In this document: positions 1-6,853 of the stretch, piece after piece
Position numbering within the stretch: position 1 is the first letter of the stretch
Layout of the letters: each line of letters starts with the position of its first letter
Assembly: GCA_018304465.1 (NCBI GenBank)
Contig: JAGVWC010000006.1
Location: forward strand, 1 to 50,047
From: Candidatus Iainarchaeum sp.
Lineage (GTDB): Archaea > Iainarchaeota > Iainarchaeia > Iainarchaeales > JAGVWC01
Reading direction: 5' to 3'
Length of the DNA stretch: 50,047 nt
Translations under genes and position numbers: made by a program
The notes under the pieces: model-generated
Told to the model about the DNA's origin: nothing
Seen by the model: the letters and a program-made list of their open reading frames with translations, nothing else
Databases searched by the model: none

Positions 1-2
1 CC

Positions 3-83
3 CGCGGCGCGCGGGCAGAAATATTCGCCCGCTTCATAGTACACAACCTAAAATTGATTCCAAAAATAGAGATTTTCAACTAA
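3..83 (+). CDS. 3-prime end of an unrecognised gene (partial)
   Basis: An open frame runs in from the window edge and stops at TAA 81-83. It gives a 26-residue tail ending in KLIPKIEIFN. Codon choice (C- and G-ending codons) resembles neighbouring genes, which is the only support for coding. The first 35 bases also form a GCGGGC/GCCCGC inverted repeat, so a non-coding reading is possible. No function can be assigned. Confidence 0.3.
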   Translation, partial: RGARAEIFARFIVHNLKLIPKIEIFN

Positions 84-102
84 GCCCTTGTTTCAACCAT
101 TC

Positions 103-112
103 TTTTTTATAT
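103..112 (+). promoter_or_regulatory. TATA-like box for cutA
   Basis: TTTTTTATAT lies 22-31 bases before the CutA ATG. That spacing places transcription start at or next to the start codon, as in leaderless archaeal mRNAs. The same arrangement recurs at other genes in the window. Inferred from sequence only. Confidence 0.5.
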
Positions 113-133
113 CTCCTAAAACAATTCTTCTAC

Positions 134-445
134 ATGAGTACGATCGGATTCGTTTCGTTTCCAACCCGACAAGACGCCAAAGAAACAATCGCACGCCTGC
201 TTGAAAAACGCCTCATCGCGTGCGCCCAAATTGTGCCCGAAATCGAGTCCGCGTACCGCTGGAAAGGACGCATCGAAACGAACAACGAAACCCTTGTGTT
301 ACTCAAGACAAACCCGACCAAAATAAACGACGTGATCTCCGAAATCCAAAAACACCATTCGTACGAACTACCCGTCATCGAATTCATCAACGTGGACCAT
401 TCCACTCCCGCGGTCCAGCAATGGATCAACGACGAAACCAAGTGA
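134..445 (+). CDS. cutA: CutA1 divalent-ion tolerance protein
   Basis: A 103-residue protein of the usual CutA1 length. It carries the family pattern: an early short helix (QDAKETIARLLEKRLIACAQ), then the strand SAYRWKGRIE, then the late segment HSYELPVIEF. CutA1 proteins are small cytosolic trimers with a ferredoxin-like fold. They were named from copper tolerance in E. coli, but their biochemical role is unsettled. The gene has its own TATA-like box and is followed after 6 bases by the acyl-CoA synthetase gene, so the two may be cotranscribed. It is about 14 kb from the copper island and there is no sequence evidence linking them. The identification is firm; a metal role here is only suggested by the family name. 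Confidence 0.9.
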   Translation: MSTIGFVSFPTRQDAKETIARLLEKRLIACAQIVPEIESAYRWKGRIETNNETLVLLKTNPTKINDVISEIQKHHSYELPVIEFINVDHSTPAVQQWINDETK

Positions 446-451
446 ATCTAG

Positions 452-1879
452 ATGCAATGGAAAAAACTCGCCCGCAACACCGCTTCGGCCAAAGAACCAC
501 CCAAACTGGATTACCTGTTTTACCCCAAAAACGTCGCCGTCATCGGTGCAAGCAACGAAAAAGAAAGCGTCGGATACGCAATATTCGAAAATTTCCACAA
601 AAACAAGCATAACTGGTGCGAACACGTTTTTCCCGTCAACCCAAACCACGGCGTCATTCAAAACCACAAATCCTACAAAACTGTGCTCGACATCCCCGTG
701 GACGTAGACCTCGTCGTCATCGTGGTTCCCGCCAAATTCGTTCCGCAAGTCCTCAAAGAATGCATCGAAAAAAAAGTCGAAACCGTCATCGTGATATCCG
801 CGGGTTTCTCCGAAATCGGCGAAAAAAAACTCACGGGCGAAATCGCGGCGCTCATCGCACAAAACCCGAGAACCCGCGTGGTCGGACCCAACACGTTCGG
901 CATTTACGTCGGAGACACCGGACTCAACACCACGTTTTCATCCAAACAAAAAATGAACATGCCCAAAAACGGAACCGTCGCGTTCATAAGCCAAAGCGGA
1001 GCCCTCGGCGTCACGATTCTTGACTGGGCCAGCACCCAAGAATTCGGAGTATCCAAATTCGTTTCCTACGGAAACGCCATGGACCTTGATGAAAGCGATT
1101 TTTTGGAATACCTCGGGTCAGACCCCAAAACCAAAGTCATTACCGTGTACCTCGAAGGCGTCAAACACGGACACAAATTCCTCGACATATCCAAAAAAGT
1201 CACCAAACAAAAACCCGTCATCGTGCTCAAAGGCGGGGTCACCGAACAAGCCCACGCCGCCACATTATCCCACACGGGTTCTTTGGCCGGCGCGACCCGC
1301 GTATACGAAGCGGTTTTTCGCCAAGGCGGCATCATCCAAGCCAAAACACTCCAAGAACTCTTTAATTTCGCCAAAATATTCGAAACCGAACCCCTCATGA
1401 ACGGAAACCGGGTTCAAATCATCACCAACGGCGGCGGATACGGCATTATCAGCGCCGACCGCGTGATCGAAAGCGGGCTCGAACTGGCCAAACTTTCCGA
1501 CAAAAACAAATCCAAACTAAAAAAACAATTCCCGCCCACCGTCACCATATCCAACCCCATGGACCTGGTCGGAGACGCGGACGAACACCGCTACATCGCC
1601 GCCATCCAAACCGCGTTGGCCGATCCCGGCGTCGACGCATTAATGGTGCTTGTGTTGTTTTCGATTCCCGCCATCGGCAAAGGACTCGTCACCCAATTAT
1701 CTTCAATCAAAAAAACCGCGAAAAAACCCATCGTCGTGGTCTCGACCGGAAGCCAGTTCACGGAACAAATGCGCCGCGAACTCGAAAAAAACGGAATTCC
1801 GACCTTCAAATACCCCGAAATCGCGGCCACCAGCCTCAAAGCGCTTTCAGACTACTCGGCGTTTCGGCAAGATCGTTAA
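452..1879 (+). CDS. ADP-forming acetyl/acyl-CoA synthetase, alpha subunit
   Basis: A 475-residue protein with the alpha-subunit order of NDP-forming acyl-CoA synthetases. The N-terminal CoA-binding Rossmann domain has VAVIGASNEKESVG near residue 28. Two succinyl-CoA-ligase-like flavodoxin domains follow. SHTGSLAG contains His274, at the position of the phosphorylated histidine. In archaea the alpha/beta complex converts acyl-CoA, ADP and phosphate into acid, CoA and ATP, giving substrate-level ATP in the cytosol. The ATP-grasp beta subunit is absent from this protein and from the window, so it must be encoded elsewhere. The gene starts 6 bases after cutA. Its last 44 bases overlap the convergent Mre11-like gene. 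Acetate, an aryl acid or another acyl group are all possible substrates. Confidence 0.88.
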   Translation: MQWKKLARNTASAKEPPKLDYLFYPKNVAVIGASNEKESVGYAIFENFHKNKHNWCEHVFPVNPNHGVIQNHKSYKTVLDIPVDVDLVVIVVPAKFVPQVLKECIEKKVETVIVISAGFSEIGEKKLTGEIAALIAQNPRTRVVGPNTFGIYVGDTGLNTTFSSKQKMNMPKNGTVAFISQSGALGVTILDWASTQEFGVSKFVSYGNAMDLDESDFLEYLGSDPKTKVITVYLEGVKHGHKFLDISKKVTKQKPVIVLKGGVTEQAHAATLSHTGSLAGATRVYEAVFRQGGIIQAKTLQELFNFAKIFETEPLMNGNRVQIITNGGGYGIISADRVIESGLELAKLSDKNKSKLKKQFPPTVTISNPMDLVGDADEHRYIAAIQTALADPGVDALMVLVLFSIPAIGKGLVTQLSSIKKTAKKPIVVVSTGSQFTEQMRRELEKNGIPTFKYPEIAATSLKALSDYSAFRQDR

Positions 1880-3131
1880 CGGTTTGTTTCCCTTCTTTTT
1901 TCGCCTTCGATTCCATCAACGCTTCCATGGCTTTTTCGGTTTCGCCTTCGGACAACCACTCGAAAATCTGCCGCGAATCAAACGCGGAATCAAACGGGGT
2001 CTCCGACAAATTCTTGTCCAGCAACTCAAGACCCATTTCAAGCACGGAAACCTTGGATTTTTGAAACGCGCGCAACTCCGCGATTTTTTGCCGCAACGAC
2101 ACTTCCGAAAACGATTCATCCGCCGAAAAAAAAGCTTTTTCCTTGTACGGAGCGATCAATTTCGACAACTGCAAATCCGAAGACGAAAAACCCTTTCCGA
2201 TCGAACCCACCAGCTTCAACCGCACCAAGGGTTTCTGGTCAAACGATTTTGAAAACAATCCATCCAAATACCCCGTCACCCGGTTTCGAACATCCTCCAA
2301 AGACGCGTCTTCAAACGCCATTTTTTCGTAAAACACCAATCGCTGGGACGGAATCGAAAAAAACTCGAGTTTCTTGGTACCGGTATCCAACACGAAAAAA
2401 CCCTTGGGTTTTTGGCTTTCCAACCGCTTCATTTGCGTCACCACCGTCGAACCTGTCAGCAAAAAACGATTGTTTCCGAACTGCGTTTCATTCGCCCAAT
2501 GCAAATGGCCATTGACATACAAATCGAATCCCGACGGCAAATCCGAAAGCGAAATCGACACGCTCATGTCGTCTTCGGTCGGCAAAAACTCCTTGATGGA
2601 CTGATGCAACACCAACATATTGAACACGTTTGAAACCGGTGTTGGATTCCACGCTTGCAACACGTTTAACGCGACTTTTTCTGGCACGCCGCTTAAACCA
2701 TGAATCGCCACGGTTTCCACGCCGTTTGAAACCAAACAATAATTGCCATGCAAATGCACCATTTGGCCGCCGGCTTCCAATACTTCCAGCGCGTTCACCA
2801 ATCCTTTGGGCCGATGCTCGTGCGTGCCATGAATCGACACCATGGGAATCGAACCCCATGAAAACGGAATTTTCGAACCGTCCCGCAACACTTTTTCAAC
2901 CGATAAATTCGACGAAACCTTTTTTCCGATCCCGAAAAAATCAAACGCTTGTTTCCAGGCTTCCGGCGACGGCTCGTTCGAATCAAACAAATCCCCGGCC
3001 AGCAACACGAAATCCACTTTTTTTTTCAACACGCCTTCCAACGCCTGCTTGGCCTGCAAAAACGCGTCGTCGCAACGCTCGGTTCCCTCCGCAAACCCGA
3101 AATGACAATCCGAAAAAATGCCGATTCTCAC
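1836..3131 (-). CDS. Mre11/SbcD-like metallophosphoesterase
   Basis: Calcineurin-like phosphoesterase of 431 residues from a GTG start at 3131 that overlaps the preceding stop as GTGA. The longer upstream frame would put a non-homologous extension before RIGIFSDCHFGF, so I reject it. Metal-binding motifs appear in order: FSDCHFG, LLAGDLFDSNEPS, an IHGTHEHR segment at the usual GNHD site, VLHQS and NGHLH. The last 150 residues are helical and charged, like the capping region of Mre11/SbcD nucleases. Mre11 normally works with the Rad50 ATPase in double-strand-break processing, but no rad50 is adjacent. The GNHD motif reads GTHEH, so activity may differ. The gene is translationally coupled to a degenerate ThiI-like gene. 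A DNA-repair nuclease is the best guess; a general phosphodiesterase is possible. Confidence 0.75.
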   Translation of the reverse strand: MRIGIFSDCHFGFAEGTERCDDAFLQAKQALEGVLKKKVDFVLLAGDLFDSNEPSPEAWKQAFDFFGIGKKVSSNLSVEKVLRDGSKIPFSWGSIPMVSIHGTHEHRPKGLVNALEVLEAGGQMVHLHGNYCLVSNGVETVAIHGLSGVPEKVALNVLQAWNPTPVSNVFNMLVLHQSIKEFLPTEDDMSVSISLSDLPSGFDLYVNGHLHWANETQFGNNRFLLTGSTVVTQMKRLESQKPKGFFVLDTGTKKLEFFSIPSQRLVFYEKMAFEDASLEDVRNRVTGYLDGLFSKSFDQKPLVRLKLVGSIGKGFSSSDLQLSKLIAPYKEKAFFSADESFSEVSLRQKIAELRAFQKSKVSVLEMGLELLDKNLSETPFDSAFDSRQIFEWLSEGETEKAMEALMESKAKKEGKQTVNDLAETPSSLKAL

Positions 3132-3985
3132 TTGGCCACCGCCGGCAACACTTCCTTGGGAAACCCAATCAACGGATACAACACGGGAAAACGCCAATCC
3201 GAATCCGAATACCCGAAATTCGTTTTCGCGCTCGCCAAAATATTCACGTCAGCCACCTTGGATAATTCATCCGCTTTGACAGCCGAAAACGAAGCCAAAG
3301 AATTGAATGCTTCCAACCGCTTTAACGCGGATTCGCCGGTTTTTCCCGTTTGAACTGCGACCAAATTACACCCGCGTTTTAACAACAAAAAACCCGCCAA
3401 AAAAACGTCTTCGCTTGAAGAATCCAACAACAATCCAATGCGACCCTGGCTTCCGACCGGCAATCCTTCCAATCCTTTGACCGTGGACGAATACGCCACC
3501 ACGGCTTTCGGATACACTTCCACAAAAACCGTTTTGGTCGGACCCACCAGTTTGACTTTCACGTCTTTGACCGCTTCCAAAATCCGCGAACCCGCTTCGA
3601 TTTCAATGTCCTTGCTTGAAAAGAAATGCTGACCTGAACGCGAACACCGCACGCAAAACGAATCCCCCGCTTTCAATTCGGATTTCGCGGTTAAAATCGC
3701 CAACGAAACCACGGATTCAAAATCACTTTTTTCCAACCTGGTCACCGGGGCCAATTCGTGAATCCCAAACACGCGGGACAACACCCCAATGGATTTGGAT
3801 GCATCCGAACCCGAAACAAACAACCGACCACGACCCGTCGAAATCGAATCCACCGAAACATGAGCGTTCTTTAACGCCGTTCGCATGTTTTTGACCAAAA
3901 TACCCGTAAACCGCTTTTGCACAAAATCCGACTTAATCGCGATTTCCGACGCGGTTTTCACCAAAATCAAGGATCCAGACGCCAT
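3128..3985 (-). CDS. ThiI-like THUMP protein with a degenerate PP-loop
   Basis: A 285-residue protein starting at MASGSLILVKTASEIAIKS, which matches the N-terminal ferredoxin-like start of ThiI. Next come a THUMP RNA-binding domain and a shortened region resembling the ThiI adenylation domain. ThiI makes 4-thiouridine in tRNA and needs an SGGxDS PP-loop to bind ATP. At that position this protein has LLLDSSSEDVFLAG, with the Ser-Gly-Gly element gone. The protein also stops early and has no rhodanese cysteine. It therefore looks like a catalytically dead or repurposed RNA-binding paralogue. Six in-frame upstream codons exist, but the family alignment favours ATG at 3985. The stop overlaps the start of the Mre11-like gene, so the two are coexpressed. 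Confidence 0.65.
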   Translation of the reverse strand: MASGSLILVKTASEIAIKSDFVQKRFTGILVKNMRTALKNAHVSVDSISTGRGRLFVSGSDASKSIGVLSRVFGIHELAPVTRLEKSDFESVVSLAILTAKSELKAGDSFCVRCSRSGQHFFSSKDIEIEAGSRILEAVKDVKVKLVGPTKTVFVEVYPKAVVAYSSTVKGLEGLPVGSQGRIGLLLDSSSEDVFLAGFLLLKRGCNLVAVQTGKTGESALKRLEAFNSLASFSAVKADELSKVADVNILASAKTNFGYSDSDWRFPVLYPLIGFPKEVLPAVAK

Positions 3986-4033
3986 AGTACAACCCAGGGC
4001 CAAAACCCATAAAAAACGATTAACGAAAAAACA

Positions 4034-4798
4034 CTACTTTTTGAGCCGCTTGGGTTTTGGAATCCGCGGACGAAAACCCACCACCGGACGATTAAAAGCG
4101 CCCAACGCGGATCTCACCACTTGTTTTCCCTCCCGAGTCAATTTGAATCCATGCGGCAGGGTTTTGCTGTAATCATGCACCAACGGATTACGATGAAAAT
4201 CAATCAACACCTTGGTCAAGGTACGCCCCGACAACGAAAAAAGCGGTTCTCCGCCAATCGCGCGAATCCGAACATCCCACGCCGAACCATCCTCCGCGCG
4301 ATTCACACCGCCTAATTCCACCCGATGAAACCCCGCGCGCTCCCAAAAACGCGCACGCGCCAACGTCACTTGTTTTTCTTCTCCACGCCGCGAAAAAAAC
4401 GGCGGCGCCACACTACGCGTTTCGGCCACCAAAAACCGCGCCGATGGTTCGGATTGCCGCAACAACGCCTCCGAATCCCGAAAAAAAGCGCTTCCGATTC
4501 CACGTCCCTGCACGGACGCGTCCACGCAAAACCCGCTCACATACACGGATTTGGATGGACGCGAAAACACGTACCACGCCCCCGCTTTCACGGCTTCAAA
4601 ACCCCCCGCGGTTCGAACCCCCAACGCCAAATACGCGCGATACTGCGGAAACGAACTGGACAAGCGATCCCGAATCGCATTCAACGCGGGCGCATGGCTT
4701 CCAAACGAACGCACCAACACCTGACCATATTGCTCCAACAACGGAGCCGGCACGGGATGATCAATATCAAACAAACGAATATCAAAATGCCCTTTCAC
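4034..4798 (-). CDS. GNAT-family N-acetyltransferase
   Basis: The core holds the acetyl-CoA-binding motif A, VDASVQGRGIGSAFF, in an N-acetyltransferase fold. It is followed by a second motif around FWERAGFHRVELGG, typical of GNAT proteins. The enzyme would transfer an acyl group from acyl-CoA to an amine; the acceptor cannot be told from sequence. A C-terminal part of about 80 residues (from SGRTLTKVLIDFHRN) is unusually basic and ends in PRIPKPKRLKK. That tail is not part of the GNAT fold and could bind nucleic acid or ribosomes. I chose GTG at 4798 (VKGHFDIRLFD); an ATG 51 bases upstream is open. The gene diverges from the HD-CYTH operon. Confidence 0.7.
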   Translation of the reverse strand: MKGHFDIRLFDIDHPVPAPLLEQYGQVLVRSFGSHAPALNAIRDRLSSSFPQYRAYLALGVRTAGGFEAVKAGAWYVFSRPSKSVYVSGFCVDASVQGRGIGSAFFRDSEALLRQSEPSARFLVAETRSVAPPFFSRRGEEKQVTLARARFWERAGFHRVELGGVNRAEDGSAWDVRIRAIGGEPLFSLSGRTLTKVLIDFHRNPLVHDYSKTLPHGFKLTREGKQVVRSALGAFNRPVVGFRPRIPKPKRLKK

Positions 4799-4860
4799 AC
4801 GAATACCTTCATTAATTACACCGAAATCAAATAAAAAAACACCCTTCAATCATTTCATCC

Positions 4861-5526
4861 ATGAGCACGGCCCTCGTGGAAAAAACCGCCCAAATGGTCC
4901 AAGAAAAATTCAAAAACGAATCCACCGGCCACGACTGGGAACACATTCGCAGGGTGTGGATCATGGCCCAACGGATTTGTCGCAAAGAAAAAGCCGACTT
5001 CGAAACCGTAGAACTGGCCGCGTTACTCCATGACATATCCGACTGGAAAGAAAACTACGGCAACAGTACGACCGGAGCCGACGAAGCCCGACGCTGGCTG
5101 GTGCAAAACAACGCAAATCCAATCCTTGTTGAACACGTTAGCCAAATCGTTTCGAAAATATCCTTTAAAGGCAGTCAAAAACCCGAAGACATGCCCACCC
5201 TCGAAGGAAAAATCACCCAAGACGCCGACCGATTGGAAAGCCTTGGCGCCATCGGCATCATTCGCGCAATTTCGTTTGGCGCCAGCAAAAACCGCATTTT
5301 ATACGATCCCGCGATTCCGCCCAAATCCCATCTAACCAACGAAGGATACGTCCAAAGAACCATCAACCCCAAAGACGACACCACCATCAACCACTTTTAC
5401 GAAAAACTATTACTGGTCAAAGACCGGTTACACACGCACACCGCCAAAAAAATCGCCCAACACCGCCACGAATACATCGAACAATTTTTGGAAGAATTCC
5501 TTTCTGAATGGGAAGGAAAAAAATGA
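4861..5526 (+). CDS. HD-domain phosphohydrolase
   Basis: A 221-residue HD-superfamily protein. The metal ligands are visible in order: His24 and Asp25 in TGHDWEHI, His57-Asp58 in LLHDIS, and the late Asp in QDADRLESLG. The layout is that of the YedJ-like single-domain HD hydrolases. These cytosolic metal-dependent enzymes cleave phosphate esters of nucleotides or related substrates. The gene opens an operon with two CYTH proteins. Its TGA overlaps the next start as ATGA, so translation is coupled. An A/T-rich TATA-like element lies near 4828. Because CYTH proteins act on triphosphates or make cyclic nucleotides, this HD protein may act on the same pool. That link is inference from gene order. 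Confidence 0.85.
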   Translation: MSTALVEKTAQMVQEKFKNESTGHDWEHIRRVWIMAQRICRKEKADFETVELAALLHDISDWKENYGNSTTGADEARRWLVQNNANPILVEHVSQIVSKISFKGSQKPEDMPTLEGKITQDADRLESLGAIGIIRAISFGASKNRILYDPAIPPKSHLTNEGYVQRTINPKDDTTINHFYEKLLLVKDRLHTHTAKKIAQHRHEYIEQFLEEFLSEWEGKK

Positions 5527-6065
5527 CCCTCGAACTCGAACGCCGCTATTTGCCCCTCAACCTGCCCGCCGACCTGACGAAACACCCGTGGAAAGAAGTG
5601 CACGACATTTACGTTCCCCACGAAAACGGCCATCCCACGTTACGCATCCGAAAAAACGGATCCAAACACGAAATCACGCGCAAACAACCCCGCGCCGACA
5701 ATCCCTCTGAAATGAACGAAGAAACCATTCCAATCACCGAAACGGAATTCGAAACACTCAAATGCATTCCGGGACTCTCCGTTCGAAAACACCGATTTTT
5801 TTATCCGTACCGCGGAATCCAACTCGAAATCGACGTGTTTTTAGACCAACTTGACGGACTCGTCGTGGTCGAAGCCGAATTCGATTCCATCGAACAAAAA
5901 AACGCGTTTGAAATCCCGCGTTTTTGCCTCTGCGAAGTCACGGGAAAAGAATTCATCGCCGGCGGAAAAATCTGCGGAAAAAAATACTCCGATATCGCAA
6001 CTGAATTATCCAAACTCGGATACCAACCCCAAACCCACGCCCGCTTGGAGACAAAAAAACCATGA
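5523..6065 (+). CDS. CYTH-domain (triphosphate tunnel) protein, copy 1
   Basis: A 180-residue protein starting at the ATG overlapping the HD stop. It carries the CYTH signature ExExK in the variant form ELERR near the N-terminus. The expected series of charged strands follows: TLRIRKNG, HEITRKQ, VRKHRFFYP, LEIDVFLD and VVVEAEFDS. CYTH proteins form a closed beta-tunnel that binds triphosphate with Mg or Mn. Known members hydrolyse inorganic or thiamine triphosphate or act as class IV adenylyl cyclases. The Lys to Arg change in the signature is conservative. The protein is clearly distinct from copy 2, so this is not a recent duplication. Its stop overlaps the start of copy 2. The exact reaction is not determined by sequence. 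Confidence 0.85.
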   Translation: MTLELERRYLPLNLPADLTKHPWKEVHDIYVPHENGHPTLRIRKNGSKHEITRKQPRADNPSEMNEETIPITETEFETLKCIPGLSVRKHRFFYPYRGIQLEIDVFLDQLDGLVVVEAEFDSIEQKNAFEIPRFCLCEVTGKEFIAGGKICGKKYSDIATELSKLGYQPQTHARLETKKP

Positions 6066-6553
6066 AACTGGAAATCGAACGAAAATTCCTCGTCAAAAAA
6101 AAGCCGAATTTGAACGGAATCGCACCGGTTCAACAAGAACGATTCTATCTTTTCCAAGGTCAAGACATCGAACTTCGCATCCAAACCAAAAACGATTATT
6201 TCGAACTCGAACGAAAAACCAACCAAGGCGAATACTCCCGCGACAGCCAAAAACTCGCATTAAGCAAAACCGAATACGAAACCCTCAAAAAAATCGGCCA
6301 AAACAAAACCCTTCGAGACAGCTATTCGATTACAAAAAAACCCAATGTCAAACTCAAAATTTATCACGGCGCTCACGAAGGATTAATCCGCGCCGAAATC
6401 GAATTCGATTCGATTGAAGACGCCAAACGATTCCAACCATTCGACTGGATGGGAACCGAAATCACCGCAACACCGCTTGGACGTGACACCGAACTTGGAC
6501 AACTCAACCGAAACCAATTCCTAGCCGAACTCAAAAAACATCAACATAACTAA
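6062..6553 (+). CDS. CYTH-domain (triphosphate tunnel) protein, copy 2
   Basis: A 163-residue protein with the canonical signature EIERKFLVKK at its N-terminus. Later tunnel strands are IELRIQTKN, YFELERKTN, VKLKIYHG and IRAEIEFDS. This is the more standard of the two CYTH proteins and is close in length to bacterial CYTH phosphatases and CyaB-type cyclases. It starts by an ATGA overlap with copy 1 and closes the HD-CYTH-CYTH operon. No CHAD domain, which marks polyphosphate-linked CYTH proteins, is present. Two different CYTH proteins in one operon could form a heteromer or handle two related triphosphates; either reading is inference. Confidence 0.87.
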   Translation: MKLEIERKFLVKKKPNLNGIAPVQQERFYLFQGQDIELRIQTKNDYFELERKTNQGEYSRDSQKLALSKTEYETLKKIGQNKTLRDSYSITKKPNVKLKIYHGAHEGLIRAEIEFDSIEDAKRFQPFDWMGTEITATPLGRDTELGQLNRNQFLAELKKHQHN

Positions 6554-6618
6554 AACCACTCAAACGGATCCCCCATTCGGAAACCCTTAAAAAACCACAG
6601 TTGCCCAAAGAATACAAC

Positions 6619-6719
6619 AGCCTTTTCGTCTTTTCTTTGAAAAGACAAAAGCCTGGGGAAAAACCTTTTGCAAACAAAAGCCTCGAAAAAGTTTTTCGCC
6701 AGCCTTTTAGAAAAAGGCT
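6619..6719 (+). other. Three consecutive hairpins upstream of tRNA-Cys
   Basis: The gap before the tRNA holds three inverted repeats: GTCTTTTC 6628-6635 with GAAAAGAC 6639-6646, CGAAAAA 6684-6690 with TTTTTCG 6692-6698, and AGCCTTTT 6701-6708 with AAAAGGCT 6712-6719. The last arm touches the first base of the tRNA. The rest of 6554-6719 shows no gene. They could be a terminator for the CYTH operon, a tRNA leader or a dispersed intergenic repeat. Confidence 0.5.
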
Positions 6720-6791
6720 GCTGGTGTGGCAGAGAGGCTATGCATCCGCCTGCAGAGCGGAAGATCGGGAGTTCAAGTCTCCCCACCAGCT
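6720..6791 (+). tRNA. tRNA-Cys (GCA)
   Basis: A complete cloverleaf can be drawn. The acceptor stem GCTGGTG 6720-6726 pairs with CACCAGC 6784-6790. The D stem is GCA/TGC. The anticodon stem TCCGC/GCGGA encloses loop CTGCAGA with anticodon GCA at 6752-6754. The T stem GGGAG/CTCCC encloses TTCAAGT. Base 6791 is T, the discriminator expected for cysteine tRNA. The 3-prime CCA is not encoded and there is no intron. The sequence directly after it begins the repeat region controlling the Fic gene. Confidence 0.95.
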
Positions 6792-6849
6792 TGTATTACT
6801 CAACTATTTGTATTACTCGTGGTTTTTTAAATAGTTATGAGTAATACAA
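6791..6849 (+). promoter_or_regulatory. Palindromic control region of the Fic gene
   Basis: TTGTATTACTC occurs directly at 6791-6801 and 6808-6818 and inverted (GAGTAATACAA) at 6839-6849. The outer arms extend to a near-perfect inverted repeat of about 19 bases, ending in AACTATTT and AAATAGTT, with a 2-base offset. A TATA-like TTTTTTAAATAG (6822-6833) sits between the arms, and the Fic ATG follows 4 bases after the last arm. A protein bound to the arms would cover the promoter, so this looks like an operator. The regulator is unknown. Confidence 0.65.
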
Positions 6850-6853
6850 TTGT

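Noticed and set aside
1..35. GCGGGC/GCCCGC hairpin at the window edge as a terminator
   Set aside because: No T-run follows, and the same bases read as the end of a coding frame.
368..862. 164-codon minus-strand frame opposite cutA and the acyl-CoA synthetase
   Set aside because: Shadow of two well-supported plus-strand genes; the translation is low-complexity Phe/Asp-rich with no domain.
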